Positions 49,900 to 62,150 of a stretch of 64,000 nucleotides of DNA are shown piece after piece. Made by a program: the position numbers and the translations under genes. The stretch lies in contig JAREIK010001718.1 of NCBI GenBank assembly GCA_029783825.1, forward strand, positions 3,476,898-3,540,897, in the 5' to 3' direction. Position 1 is the first letter of the stretch, and each line of letters starts with the position of its first letter. The stretch comes from Sapria himalayana. Its lineage: Eukaryota; Streptophyta; Magnoliopsida; Malpighiales; Rafflesiaceae. A model generated the notes under the pieces. It made no database searches. It had not been told where the DNA came from and worked only from the letters and a program-made list of their open reading frames with translations.

Positions 49900-50108
49900 T
49901 ATTTTATTTGTTTTATTTTATTTTTTTGATGTGACATGATAACTTGGTGGAGTTAGAGGTATGATGAAGAATTATATATATTACTACATCAAAACTTAAA
50001 TAATTTTGGTATTTTGTGTTGCAACAGTTAAGATATCAAAATATAAATATTTTTATTTTGCTATCTCAAAACTTAATTTTTTTTTAAGATTGTTATTTTA
50101 TTTTTGGA
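49900..50108 (+). repeat. Dispersed repeat, TTGATGTGGCATG family, copy 4
   Basis: TTTTTTTGATGTGACATGAT then GGTGGAGTTAGAGG and ATCAAAACTTAAATAATTTT-like sequence, matching the copy at 21240-21425 in order and spacing. Preceded by AAAATAGTATAT palindromic motifs as at 26760-26850. It lies about 270 bp upstream of the lipoate ligase-like start codon. Confidence 0.55.
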
Positions 50109-50109
50109 G

Positions 50110-50265
50110 TACTCAGTCACATTTTTTCCTTTTATAATATAAACAATAATTTAATTGTGTATGATGAATTATAATAATGTTATTATGTACTCAATCACAT
50201 TTTTTCCTTTTATAATATAAACAATAATTTAATTGTGTATGATAATTATAATAATGTTATTATTT
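50110..50265. repeat. 78 bp tandem duplication upstream of host gene
   Basis: TACTCARTCACATTTTTTCC... is repeated at 50110-50187 and 50188-50264, almost identical (one substitution and a 1 bp indel). The second copy ends about 110 bp before the predicted start codon, so it is in the proximal promoter or 5' UTR. Confidence 0.9.
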
Positions 50266-50376
50266 TATTTTGGGATGCCGAACTGTACGTAATGTCAGAT
50301 CAGATTCTGACCAATTATCTGCGATTGCGAAGAGCCTCAGCGTCCACCGAGCCCCGTTGTGCAGGAAACCAACTCT

Positions 50377-50561
50377 ATGTCGCTAGCAGTGAACAAAGCA
50401 GTAACATCGGGGCTTCCATTTGTCCGCATTCTTAAATTTAAAGGAAAACCGATTCTGGAACAACTTCATTTGGAGGAGAAGCTGTTCAGATCGTCTGCGG
50501 ATAACTGGTGCATTGTAAATGATGGGTCAGATGCGCCTACTATCGTCATGGGAATGTCCGG
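50377..50561 (+). CDS. Lipoate-protein ligase A-like gene, exon 1
   Basis: Encodes MSLAVNKAVTSGLPFVRILK...PILEQLHLEEKLFRSS-ADNWCIVNDGSDAPTIVMGMSG, the N-terminus of the plant lipoate-protein ligase A-like protein (biotin/lipoate A/B ligase fold), expected to act in attaching or scavenging lipoate, probably in mitochondria. The ATG at 50377 is chosen because it is the first in-frame ATG before the conserved LPF...L..FPILEQLHLEE block. The splice donor is at 50562 (TCCGG|GTATAT), phase 2. No stop or frameshift occurs in 61 codons, in contrast to every TE gene here, which argues for selection. The next exon is 6.8 kb away, and the phases join to make ...MSG-KASELEIG. Confidence 0.8.
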
Positions 50562-50835
50562 GTATATAATTTATCCATTGTATTTAAAGTAATATAAAAC
50601 TTGTTCACAAAACATAGATCATATACTAGTTCATGTGTACATCATCATAGGAGTCATGATCAAACTAAACTACACAAGTTGTCGATAATCAATTTTGTCC
50701 TTTTTGGGGCGCAACACTTAAATATTTATTTTTTTCTACATACTTAGTAGTTCTATCACAATCATCTCAAATAACACATTTTTGTGACCGTTATCTTGTG
50801 TTGCCATTATGATAGTAAAATAATATTGAGATATT

Positions 50836-53800
50836 TGTTATAGATATTTGTATTTATTATAGATATGGTGGATGATCATTCGTTTTTTAACACCCTCTTT
50901 ATTATATTTAAGGTTTGCTTGCAACATATCATATACTCATTTGTCTCTTTATATTTAAGTGTATTTTCTTATAAAAGAGTGTAAGAATTATAAAATAAAG
51001 GACTTATGCTCTTTGAATATATATAGAGCAAATAAAAAAATAAACAAAATAAACTAGAAATTTTATTGCCCATGTGATTTTTCTCTCCCTTAAGAAAGAA
51101 AATCTTATAATAAAGCTTTGATAAGTTTGCTATTAAAAACTTTACTCTTTTTACATTATCAATAATGCTTAAATGTTAATTATAATTTATATCTTAATTG
51201 AATAATATTTTAATTATTATTTTTTTATTTTAATGTTACTCATATTATTATATTTATTATATATTAGAAATTTAAGAATGATAAATTTATGAAGTTTGAG
51301 TTTATTATTCTTAATAACTATGAAAAAAATTATTTATCTTATTGCTATGAATCTTGGTGATATAAATCAAGATAAAATTAGACATCCTAGTAGGATTATG
51401 CTATGATAATGATTTTTTTTCATTATCACTTTAATGAGAGTATGAAAAATAAATATTTTATGGTAACAAATTCTCTTGTCCCTTGGAAAAATTTAAAGGA
51501 AATTTTTGATCATCAAAAAATAGTTATACTTTTTGGAGCATGTTATAGTTAGATACAATTATGGTTGTATGATTTCAAAATATATACAGATTATATTTTT
51601 GTATTTTTTAAAATCAACTCTAAATTATTATTATGTTGAGAGAAAATCAATGAAATAGATATGTTAGAAAATATATATTCTATATTTCTTACCTTGAATG
51701 CTTCCCTACACTAGAAATATCAAGAGTGTAGATTTAATAAATACTCTGAATTAATTTTATATTTTCTTGTGGCTGAACAAAATAATAAATTATTACTACA
51801 AAATTATTAATCAAGTACAACTGACTCTGCATCTATTCCTAGAGTGAATGTTGCATCATCTAGTGACTGTAATAGTAGTCATCATCATGGTTGTGGTAGT
51901 GGTCATTGACATAGACAAATATATGGTCAAAATATCATGATGTCATATCAATATCACAAAACAATTCTTAGAAATAGTTTAACAATGTGAAAAAGCAAGA
52001 CAAAAAAAATTTAGCCTTTGTAAATTATAAGGATAAATTTTATAAATATGATATGAAGGATAATTGGTCGCATACATGTTATATGAATGATCATTTTGTT
52101 AAACTTTACTAAGTCTCATACAAGGAGAAAAATAAGCAAAAAATACAAATAATTTTGAAATCTAGAGAAAAACTCATGAATATTTCTCATTTTGATATTT
52201 TAGTTTTTTTTTAAAGATTCAATTGACAAAATTAATTACTTAAATGGTGATTGACATTTTCATATCAATTAATAGTTTTATTATTTTTGGATATTATTTT
52301 GTATTTATTATATTTATATATTTATTTATTTGAATGTAATTTATTAATGTGTAAAAAATAATTATTATTTACATTTATTTAATATATATTTTATTTTAAA
52401 GTAGAGATCTAAGAATTGGATTACTTAGTTTCAAGATAATTGTTGGAAAGATATGTCTAACAGATTGTGCTACTAATTTATTTTAAGATCAAAAATAATT
52501 TTCCCACATAATATTAGTCGAAGTTAGTGTAAATATAATATCATATCATGCAAACTTGACTGATGGTTTTGAAAGAATCATTATTATGTTATCATGTGGT
52601 ATTATATTTCATATTAATGATATCTTACATTAAGTTGAATCTAGAAGAAATTATTATGTTTTAAAAATATGTCATAATAATATCATATTGAGATTACATG
52701 TGAAAATAATAAAAAATGTATTTATATTACTAATATTATTTTAAGCTAGAAGCTTGTTGAAAAAAAAGCATTTGCTTTCTATTTAAGATTATATTATATA
52801 ATAATAATAATTGAATTAAATATGCTAATGAGCTAAAATTTCTCTAATCCAAATATTTTTATGTTTTTGCATGATAATCTTGAGCACCTATGGTCAATAA
52901 TGATGAGTTGAATTATTAAAAATTTACATGAATGTCTATTAAAAACTAGAAAATTCTTTTGTCTAATAATTATTTATGTACTTCCTATTCACAAAAAAAA
53001 ATTAATTATTAGATTATCTCATAAATTTTTTTATTGAATTTTTAATATTTTTGGAAGGAATCCAAGGGGATATGTGTAAATTAATTCAACTTGTGAATCA
53101 ATTCATCCACCGTGTGGATCATGTTGATATTTCTTGTGTCATTTCTCGATGGTCACATACTTGCTTATTATTTGTTAGTAATATTGTATTTTCTAGGCTC
53201 CCTTGCTTAGACTATAAGGCTATAAATATATTTTTTTGATTATGTTATTAAGAAGATTTATTTTGATATTGCAAGTGAATTTATATTTAAAATTTTTGAT
53301 AATCATTGCATATCTGTTGGAATTGATGTGGAACATCTAATTATTCATGTACACACAGAATGAATTAATATAAGTCTATCAAACAACTGCAACTGATTGC
53401 TTGACATTTACTTATGAGAATAATATTATCTAGTTTTATTTGGAGATATGTTATTCTATAAGTTATATTATTGGTAATTGGTCTAATTTTAAATCATTTT
53501 CATTTATGAGTATTTGAATGCATCGTATAAGTTTTAATCACATCTCCATAATGCATGAAAATGGGTCTTTAATGTTGATAGGGAATATATATTGATGTTT
53601 TTAGAGTAAGATTTGTAAATTGTCATTCTGGTAAAATTAATTTCTTATTTTTAGGGTGAGATAAATTATCAAATAAGGAATGACGTAAAATTATTTAGAA
53701 TAAATCATTTATGTCTCATCTTGAACTATCTACTGCTCAATGTTTAAATGGAGTACATAGAATAACTCATCTTCAGAAGATTGCTTGATATATATTTATA

Positions 53801-55770
53801 AAGCTAAAATAACCAAATTTTATATACATCAACAAGATCAATATACCAATTGTAAAAAATTATTATTATGTCAGTTAATGAATTATCTATGATATGTCCA
53901 AAGTAGAATTGAATTCTTTAACAAAACACAATGTATTTGAGCATGTAGTCTTAACATTCAATGATGTGAACGTAGGTTACAAATAAATATTTGTAAGAAA
54001 ACGTAATGATAAAATTAAAATTACTAGATACAAGTATATCTTGCGGCACAATATTTTTCACAAAGATTTGAAATTGATTATGAAAAAATATATTTATTTG
54101 TGATGGATATTATTATGTTTTGATGTTTACTTAATTATGTTTTGACGATCATTATATGGATTAAAATGATATTTACTTAATTAAGTTAGAAAATGATATT
54201 TATATAATTAAGTTAGAAAATGATATTTATATGAAAGTCTAAGAGGATTTTAGTTGCCTCAAGTAAATACATTATAATTATGAATTATATACTTAATTAA
54301 GTTGTGATGATCAATATATGGATTAAAATGATTTGGAAGAAGTGGCTGATATATAAAGGATGAGTTTGAGATAAAAGGCATGTGAAAAATAAAATACTAT
54401 CCTGACTTATAAATCAAGCATAACTCAAATGGAATTATTATACATTAGTTAATATATGTCAAAAATGTATTGAAGTGATTTAACATGGATGAAGCATATT
54501 TATTAAGTTTTTTAATGATTGTTAGATCTATTGATGCTAAGAAAGATTATTCTTATTAAAAAAAAGAAAATGTACTACTTAGTTTTGAGTATTATATCTT
54601 AATGTAATTAGTGATTTGTTATACTTAACATAATGTACAAGATTAGATGTTGTATTTTTAGTTAATTTATTAGTAAAATTCAATTTTGCACCAATTTGAA
54701 GACACTACAATGACATAAAATATATCTTAAGTTATCTTAATAAGACTATAAATTTGAGTGTATTTTATTCAAAGAAATCAACTTTAAAAGGATATATATA
54801 TTCTAGATACCTTTCTCATCCTCATAATGTCCGCTCATAAATAGTGTATATATTTACATGTGACAATATTATAATTTCTTGGTGATCAACTAAGTATATT
54901 TTAATTTTCACTTCTTCTAATTACTTTTAGATAATTATATTTCATAAGAAAGTTGTGAATATATGTGGTTAAGATTAGTGGTACAACATATTTAGAATGC
55001 ATGTGGGTTATCTTTGATTACAAGTACTGCAACAATAATTTATGAAGATAATGTTACATATATTGAATAAATCAAAAAAAGATATATCAAATGTGACAAA
55101 AACAAGCATATTTCACATAAGTTTTTTTTTTCACTTATGAATTATAGAAGAGTCATAAAATTGAAGTGAAATAAATACGGTTGAGTGATAATGTTGTAGA
55201 TTTATTTATCAAAATTTTATAATTATTAACCTTCAAGAAATTGACATATGATTTTGGAATGCATTGAGTTTGTGATCAGTCAAGTTGATATTGATTAGAT
55301 GGAATATTATCATCAAGTTCACTGCTTATCTGAACATATGCATATTATATATATATATATATATTTTTTTTCATCTAGGTTTTTTTCTTTTGGTTTTATT
55401 GGCAAAATTTTTATGTAGTTTTATTAGCGTGTCCAACTTAACTCAAAGATTTATAAAATATTATAATTATATTTCCTTGCAATATTTTTTTCCACGTGAT
55501 TTTTTTAGTAAGGTTTTTAATGAGTTACATTATCTTAGTATGATGAACATCCAACGCGAGTATTATAAATATGGTGGATGACTAATCATATTTTTTTAAC
55601 ACCCCTTTATTATATTTAAGGTTTGTAGCTTCTCATATATTCATTTGTATTATTGTATTCAAGTGCCTCTTCCTATTCAAGATTGGGAGCCTAGAAAAGG
55701 GAGGACTTAGGCTTTTTGAAGATATATATACATTTGTATATATGTAAGACAAAAATTCATTCTCTAAACT
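50836..55770 (+). mobile_element. Decayed Ty1/copia retrotransposon in intron 1
   Basis: Two divergent LTRs (about 50836-51065 and 55560-55770) share TATTATARATATGGTGGATGA, AACACCC..TTATTATATTTA and AGGACTTA.GCT. The internal order gag, protease, integrase, RT, RNase H is that of copia. A purine-rich tract, degenerate, precedes the 3' LTR (CCAACGCGAG). The LTR edges are approximate and no target duplication was identified. Element and host gene have the same orientation. Confidence 0.8.
51270..55270 (+). pseudogene. Ty1/copia gag-pol pseudogene
   Basis: Pieces in order: gag with FYKYDMKDNWSHTCYMNDHFVKLY near 52025-52110 (family zinc knuckle C-x-x-C...HW..TC, first Cys changed). Protease follows with CLTDCATNLF-x-DQK-x-FSHIILVEVSVN near 52460-52560. 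Integrase is at 53050-53450, with IQGDMCKLIQLVNQFIHRVDHVDI..SRWSHTCLLFVSNIVFSRLP and ISVGIDVEHLIIHVHTE. RT start VRKRNDK-x-KITRYK near 53990-54040. RNase H end at about 54965-55250, with IYEDNVTYIEQIKK and IKCDKNKHISHKFFF. The RT catalytic core (YVDD) is missing, so there is an internal deletion near 54250-54650. Stops and frameshifts are frequent. Confidence 0.8.
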
Positions 55771-57337
55771 TTTTTAGTTTTTTTTTTTACTTTTATATGT
55801 TACTTTTGATAATTATATTATAATAATTTCTTTTTGTCATAGTAGATATCATTTTATCATATAAGGTTTTTGATATTATATTTTATTTTTTCAATTAATT
55901 TTAATTTAGTAGTATCTATCATTTCTTATATTATAATTCATTTAAATTATAGATCATGGATTTCACTAAAGCACTATACTCTAGTATCGTGATGTTAATG
56001 ATTTTAAATGATTTTTTCTTTTTTATCTCATGTGATTCAAAATTTAAATGGCAAAACATGTAATTTTTTTAATAATTAATTTTAAAATTTTAAGTTGTTC
56101 TCTGGGATAATCTAGCTAATATTGAAAATTTGCATGACATCTCTCTCAATTTGTTGGGGATTCTAAGCCAATAAAAATAATATCTAGACTTTTTTATTTT
56201 TCATTATATTTTTTATCACTTATTTATTTTAGAAAATCATTTTTATTGTATATTAATTTGATATAAATTAAGATTAATTCTTTGTTATACTATTTAAACT
56301 TAAAATTTTTAATGATTCTTACAAATTTATCTGTATAACTCATAATATTATATTTTTACAATACTAATATTTTTTAATTTTTATTACTTTTTAAGAATAA
56401 GTTAATTATTAAACCGTGATTTGTCTAAGACATTTACATGTCATAATTAGTATTTAATTAAGAATGATATAATATAAATATATTGATAAAATTATTTTAA
56501 ATAGACAGAGAGTATTTGGACAATACAAATTATTTGTCTATTATATGAAGATAACATTTATATAATAATTATTATGAGCATGGTTATTTTTTATTTCCTA
56601 TTTATGTGGCATAATATCTAACAATTCTGATATCATGTAGAAAAATAAACACATATAATGAAAAGAACATTGTAACTCAATCTTAATAAATGCACAATGA
56701 GAATATTTTATAAATAGACTTTGGCTGGATTGTGACAGCCTAGATGTCAGGTGCTCCCTTCCAAAGAAGAAAAGAGATTAAATATAACAAAAAAGAAGAC
56801 AAACATAATCCATAACAAATATGATATGTGAATGAGTTATATTTTACTCATAAAAATAATCTATGTTAGATAAAATGATGATAATGAATGTTGTGCATTA
56901 AACGTAAGTTGTTGGCTAAAATACTTTTCTAGTTATCTTTAACTAAAATTTTGCTAAAAATTGGAGATTTTCTTGAGGTGTACTATTGTATTCTTAAATC
57001 ATTTGGCTACATATGATTTATATGAGAAGATTCTCTTATGTAATAGAATTGAGGATATAATAAAATTTAATTGTTAATTTATAATCAATTTCGTATTCAT
57101 AAAATATTTTTAATCAATTCTAAATGGTTTGCTGTGATTTTAATATAATACTTTTTTTCCTAAATATGCATAATGATATTGTTACCATCTCATTTTATAC
57201 CATGTGTTTTTGTGTAAAGAAAATGGATACGGAGAGTAAAATAAAAACACTGAAATAAAACTTTAAGTTCAAACTCTTCTCTTTGTCTCAGTACAGATCA
57301 TTATAATTCATATTGATAGCATTTGACATTTACCTAG

Positions 57338-57570
57338 GAAAGCTTCCGAACTTGAAATTGGACTTGTGTTACAAGATCAGGTTCCAGTCATAAGAAGATT
57401 TACTGGCGGTGGCACTGTTATTGTCGATCAAGGGACTATATTTATTACATTCATCTGCAACAAAAATGATGTCAGAGTAAGCCCCTATCCACGTTCCATC
57501 ATGTCTTGGAGTGGGTTGTTGTATCGAGAAGTTTTTCAAGGAATTGATGATTTTCAACTTCGTGAGAATG
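57338..57570 (+). CDS. Lipoate-protein ligase A-like gene, exon 2
   Basis: Encodes (G)KASELEIGLVLQDQVPVIRRFTGGGTVIVDQGTIFITFICNKND... PYPRSIMSWSGLLYREVF-QGIDDFQLREN. RRFTGGGTVIVD is the signature lipoyl-AMP/lipoate-binding loop of the LplA/LipB family (bacterial LplA has RRxSGGGAVxxD). Acceptor TACCTAG|GAAAGC and donor GAGAATG|GTAAAT. The phase (2 in, 1 out) fits exon 1 and a following Asp/Glu-type codon. Together the exons cover about 139 residues, roughly the N-terminal half of the catalytic domain. The lysine-containing and C-terminal exons are not found in the remaining 6.4 kb. Confidence 0.85.
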
Positions 57571-58911
57571 GTAAATAAGTTTAACTTTTAACTTAAATGT
57601 AATATTTTTATTGTCATTTAGGAATCTTGGATGTTTATGATTGAAAATGCAAGGGTAATTGTATTCCTTCCTTCATTTTCATTAGCTCGTATGCATTTAA
57701 AATTTTATTTCTTTGCACAAGCCCTAATTTTATCTCTATACTTTTTTCTAAGTAGTACAAAGAAATAAGTTTGCTAAAATGGTTATTAGGTTTCTTATGT
57801 TTTAGGGTAGTTGTTGAGATTTTTGTTGTGTTCTAATAACTATATAAAATTATGTAGAAATATTTAGAATTTATCTTTTCTTTAAACAAGATTATTCATT
57901 TGCATCTAGGATAATTAGATAATAAAGTAGTAGAAATTAACTTACTTAGTGGTGGTCTCACAAAGTTTTCTTGATATATCATATGTGATATTTTAATATG
58001 TTTTGTATTTGACATGGCTCAAAAGTAACGAAGGTAATGTCCAAGCTAGAAGTGAATCAGAAGAAGATTTATAAAAAATTAAACTATCTAAATAGTTTCT
58101 TAAGAATAAATTAAAATAAGTGTAAACCCTAATATATTTTTTATCTTACATGGAAGTGTCAGTCGTTAGGCAAGAAAAATTACATAATATTTAGTTAACT
58201 AGTTATACAAGTCATAATAAAAAAATAATGAGTGAGTTCAGGATTATTAAGCACATGATAAATGATAATGATAGGTATTAATATTATCATATCTTTTAGC
58301 CTTAATGGTGACATCATAGGTTAAAGTAGGTGAATTGAAATACCTAAGCCTATGGAGTACAACCTATATTGCCCTTAGAGAGAAACCCATTGTATTCTTC
58401 TATATGTATTAATATTGAGTTAGTAGGTTACTCTTTGATAATCTCTTAGTAGTTCAAGGTATAATATGATTTACAATTTAAAAATAAGTTTTACTTTTTG
58501 AGATATAAAAATTAGTAATTCTACCAAATATCGTATCTTTTTATCATGAAAACATAATATATAAAATTTACTTTTGTTTTTCATTCTTCTCTCTCTCTTT
58601 AATATACAAATAGTGATGTCATTAATTTGAATGTTCTAAATTACCAAAGGTTAGATGTCTGTTTAGAAATAGCATAGACTAGGAGTAATAAAATGTCCAA
58701 ATTAATATGGATTTGTTGTGTCAACTCAGTCGATCCCAATTTAACCATAGATAAGTCAAAAAATGGCAAGAATTAATGATGATGCCTTGATGTGCCGACA
58801 ATACATTTTTCTATAGAAAAATGACTTGAACAATAAAAATGCTCAAAGTTAAAAATAAGGTTTATACTAGAAATGGAAATAAGTGATACAAATAAAAATA
58901 TAATTTACATG
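57571..58911. other. Intron 2 or 3' flank of lipoate ligase-like gene
   Basis: AT-rich with no recognised exon. If the gene is intact this is the start of a second long intron that also contains the hAT elements. If not, it marks a truncation. No terminator or poly(A) signal can be assigned. Confidence 0.4.
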
Positions 58912-59628
58912 CTTTTTTCTAGAGGTGTTAACCGGGCCGGCACGAGGCACGGCACGGTTCGACCGTGCCTGGTCTGGCCCGGCACAGGAAAATCCCGGGT
59001 CCGTGCCATGCTCAGGTAAGGCACGAGCCGTGCCGTGCCTGACCTGGCATGGTTTGGTGCCCGTGGCACGGCACACCGGCACTGGTTCGTTCCGTGTCGG
59101 GTGTCCTTTGAGCCCGACCCCCTTGCTTCGCCCCCCTTCCCAACGGGATAAAAAAATTTAAATTCCAGCCGTTGGATCTTGCCTCCAACGGCTAGGGGGC
59201 AGAATCCAACGGCCCTCATGATTTTGCCCCCTAAAAAATTCAAAAAAAAATTATTTTTTTTAAAAAAATATTTTCTTTAATCTATAAATTCCACACCCCA
59301 TCTCTTTAATATTTATGTTTTTCATAAACATATTTTCTCTCAAATCGCTCATTTTCTCTCTCAAAAATCTTGCTTCTCTCTCTCTCGGGATTTTGGCATT
59401 CAGCTTGGATTTTCGGGAATCTCAACTTGAGTTTTGAACTTTGAACTTGACTGTGGTGCACCGTGCACGTTACCGACCTCACTGCTTTAATCGGGTAATT
59501 TATTTTAAGTTTTTTTAACTTTCTCTCTCTCTCTCTCTCTAATTTCTCTCTCTAGATCAAAATAGAAAAGATTAAAATCAGTCTTTTAGTTTCTAAATAA
59601 CTATTCTGAATAATAAAAATCCTAAAAA

Positions 59629-61713
59629 ATGATAAATACTAATGAAACATATTTAAATTTAGAAAATAAAAATATTACACAGAGGTCTGAGGTTGCTGAA
59701 ATTTTGGTTTCTCCAGTCATCTCAACCCAAACTTCTAAAAAATAAAAAACTAGGAGGACTTATATAGTTTGGACTTATTTTAATATAATAAAACAAAAAA
59801 ATGTTTGGGGTGAGGAACAAAAAATATCACAGTGTAAATATTGTATGAGACTTTTAATATGTAAGAGTTTATTTGAGACTGTGCACCTTAAGAGGCATGC
59901 TGAATTATGCACCAAAAAACATGGTCTATTAGATCCTAGGCAAATCCAACTTGGCACTATATTTTTTAGACTGGATTGAGTTCAGTCTCAAAGTTTACTC
60001 CCTTCATATACTCCAGCGAGTTGGGTAGGGATGATATGATCAGACTTATCACATTGATTGGTCTTTCGATCAGATTTTTGGAATATCCAAGGCTAGTGCG
60101 TATCATGCAGACATATTTTCAGCCTGCTTATCATAAGATTCCTAGGTCCACATCTAGGAATGACATACTAAAGATATATAAGTTAGAAAAACAAAAAATA
60201 ATTAATGAATTTATGGCATATAGTGGAGTGGTGTCCGTGACGTCCGATATCTGGATAAGTCACGATGAATCATCTTATGTATCTCTCACCAGCTACTATG
60301 TAGATTCTAACTGGACTATGAATAAACAAATTTTAGGTTTCTCTGAGATTCTTCATCCTCATGATGGCCCGATCATTTTTGAGCGTATGATGAAAATTTT
60401 TAGGGAATATAAAATTCAAAATAAAATTTTAATGTCATATTTGATAACGCATCTAATAATGGAGTAGTAATCAAAATATTTGTTAGGAATATTAGAGACG
60501 CACCATTAGGAGATATTTTTCATTTCAGATGCATGTGTCACGTGATTAACCTGATTGTTCAAGCGGGTATGAAGGTGTGTTCCATCGCGTTAGATAATAT
60601 ACGTAATACACTAAAATATATTCACACTCATTACAGACAACAAGAGTTTGATAGTCTCTGTTTGTCTGTGAATCTTAATTACAATTGGATATGAGACATC
60701 ATTCGAATTACATGTACATGATGTTGAATCATGTGTTGGATACAAATACGTGATATCCGACTACGTCAATAGTAAGAGTGACGAACTTATTATTGACGAC
60801 ACTGATTGGACTTCAGGAATTTCATTTATGAAATTTCTAAAGATTTTTTATGACACGACGAACATATGTTCGTCGGTTTATACGCCCATTACTTGCATTG
60901 CACTCCGGTGCATATGCAACATTAGTAGCATGTTTAGGAAGTATCGAGCTGACCCGATACTTAGCCATATGGTCGCAGAGATGGAAACCAAATACTTGAA
61001 GTACTAGTCTACCGTTTTATCTCTTTATTACCTCGTTGCATGCATGAACCCTAGGGTTAAGGTGGAATGAGTAGAAAATACCCTGACCTATATTTCATCG
61101 TGCATGAACCTGAAAGTTGATTGAAAATTATATGACTGACCTGTTCACATACTATGATACTAGGTATGGTGGTAATAGTAGTGAGACTGTGATTACGGAC
61201 ATTGATACTTTGTTCGGAGATGACGATTTTTCCATTCAGCTAGCGAGAGTGAAACATAGGGGTGGACCATCACATAGGAGCGAGCTTTCTCAGTACTTAG
61301 ATATCAATTACTGCTCAATCCTATCACATTCTGATACTAATAATCTTAATATATTACAGTGGTGAAAATTATATGAGTCCACTTTTCCCGTGCTATCTAG
61401 GATGACACGGGATCTACTGACTCCTCCGGTGTCGAGCGTAGCATTGAAGTCTATTTTTTTTGTTGCAGTGAACATGATTTCGGATAGGAGATTGAGATTA
61501 CGTCCAGATATTATTGAGGCATTGGCTTGTTTGAAGGATTGGGAGGATTCAAGATTTAGCATCCATGATCGTGTTGGAGCTGAGACTGGGACAGGGATTG
61601 CAACCGCATCCACTGCGATAGTGGAAGAGTTAATTGATGATGATGATGATCCATATGATACTGATCTTGATGTTGCGGCTGATGATGCTCATGATATGCC
61701 GATTGACGATTGA
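59629..61713 (+). pseudogene. hAT transposase (BED finger, hATC dimerisation) pseudogene
   Basis: The start ATG 59629 (MINTNETYLNLENK) is followed by a TAA stop, then a BED-type zinc finger (59760-59910: YIVWTYF, QCKYC, HLKRHAELC). The core is open from 59976 to 60467, with KIPRSTSRNDILKIYKLEK, SVTSDIWISHDESSYVSLTSYYVD, ILGFSEILHPHDG. After a frameshift comes FDNASNNGVVIKIF, FHFRCMCHVINLIVQAG, NTLKYIHTH. Another shift leads to SGISFMKFLKIFYDTTNICSS (60825-60870). The hATC dimerisation region is at 61280-61580: SELSQYLD, ILQW, FPVLSRMTRDLLTPPVSSVAL-KS, SDRRLRLRPDIIEALACLKDWE. Within ILQWW the second Trp is TGA (61363-61365). The tail is acidic. Family length is about 650-700 residues, so the gene is nearly full length. 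Confidence 0.9.
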
Positions 61714-61714
61714 T

Positions 61715-62150
61715 GATGATCTACTATTTTTTGATTTTGATATTTTATTTTTTATTGATTGTACGCTTTGTTTGTATATTATGTTGAAATTGTAATTTGT
61801 TTGATTCGGACCTTCGGTATTAAATGGTTGAATGGTCATTTTTCATTTGAGTTGCTTATGTTTTTTTTTAATTTTTATTTTTTTAAATAAAATGTATTGA
61901 TTTATTTATTTTTTTTGTTTTAATTTTTCATTTAAAAATTTATAACTATATTATATAATTCTAATAAAATTTAAACTAATTTTATATCTCATTATAAAAA
62001 AAATTTTAAACTTTGTTATTTTAATAAATTAACTTTTTCATATTTTAAATATACACTATTATACATTATCTAAAATTTTATATATAATTTAATAATTTAT
62101 ATAAATAAAATAAAAATTAAAAAAAATTAAAAAAATATATTTTTTTTACT
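61715..62150. other. hAT 3' non-coding region
   Basis: Very AT-rich sequence between the transposase stop and the GC-rich right terminal region. No frame. Confidence 0.5.

Larger units (their letters stand above)
50562..57337 (+). other. Intron 1 of lipoate ligase-like gene, 6.8 kb
   Basis: GT at 50562 and AG at 57336-57337. It is almost entirely filled by the copia element at 50836-55770. The remaining intron (about 1.8 kb) is AT-rich with no recognised gene, including 55775-57337. The pyrimidine tract before the acceptor is weak, but a stretch CTCTTCTCTTTGTCTCAG lies about 60 bp upstream. Confidence 0.7.

Noticed and set aside
58867..59243. Overlapping 71-112 residue frames with Arg/Pro/Ala-rich sequence at the hAT left end
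   Set aside because: They lie in the GC-rich terminal region of the hAT element, where stop codons are rare by composition. They are open on both strands and not linked to the transposase frame.
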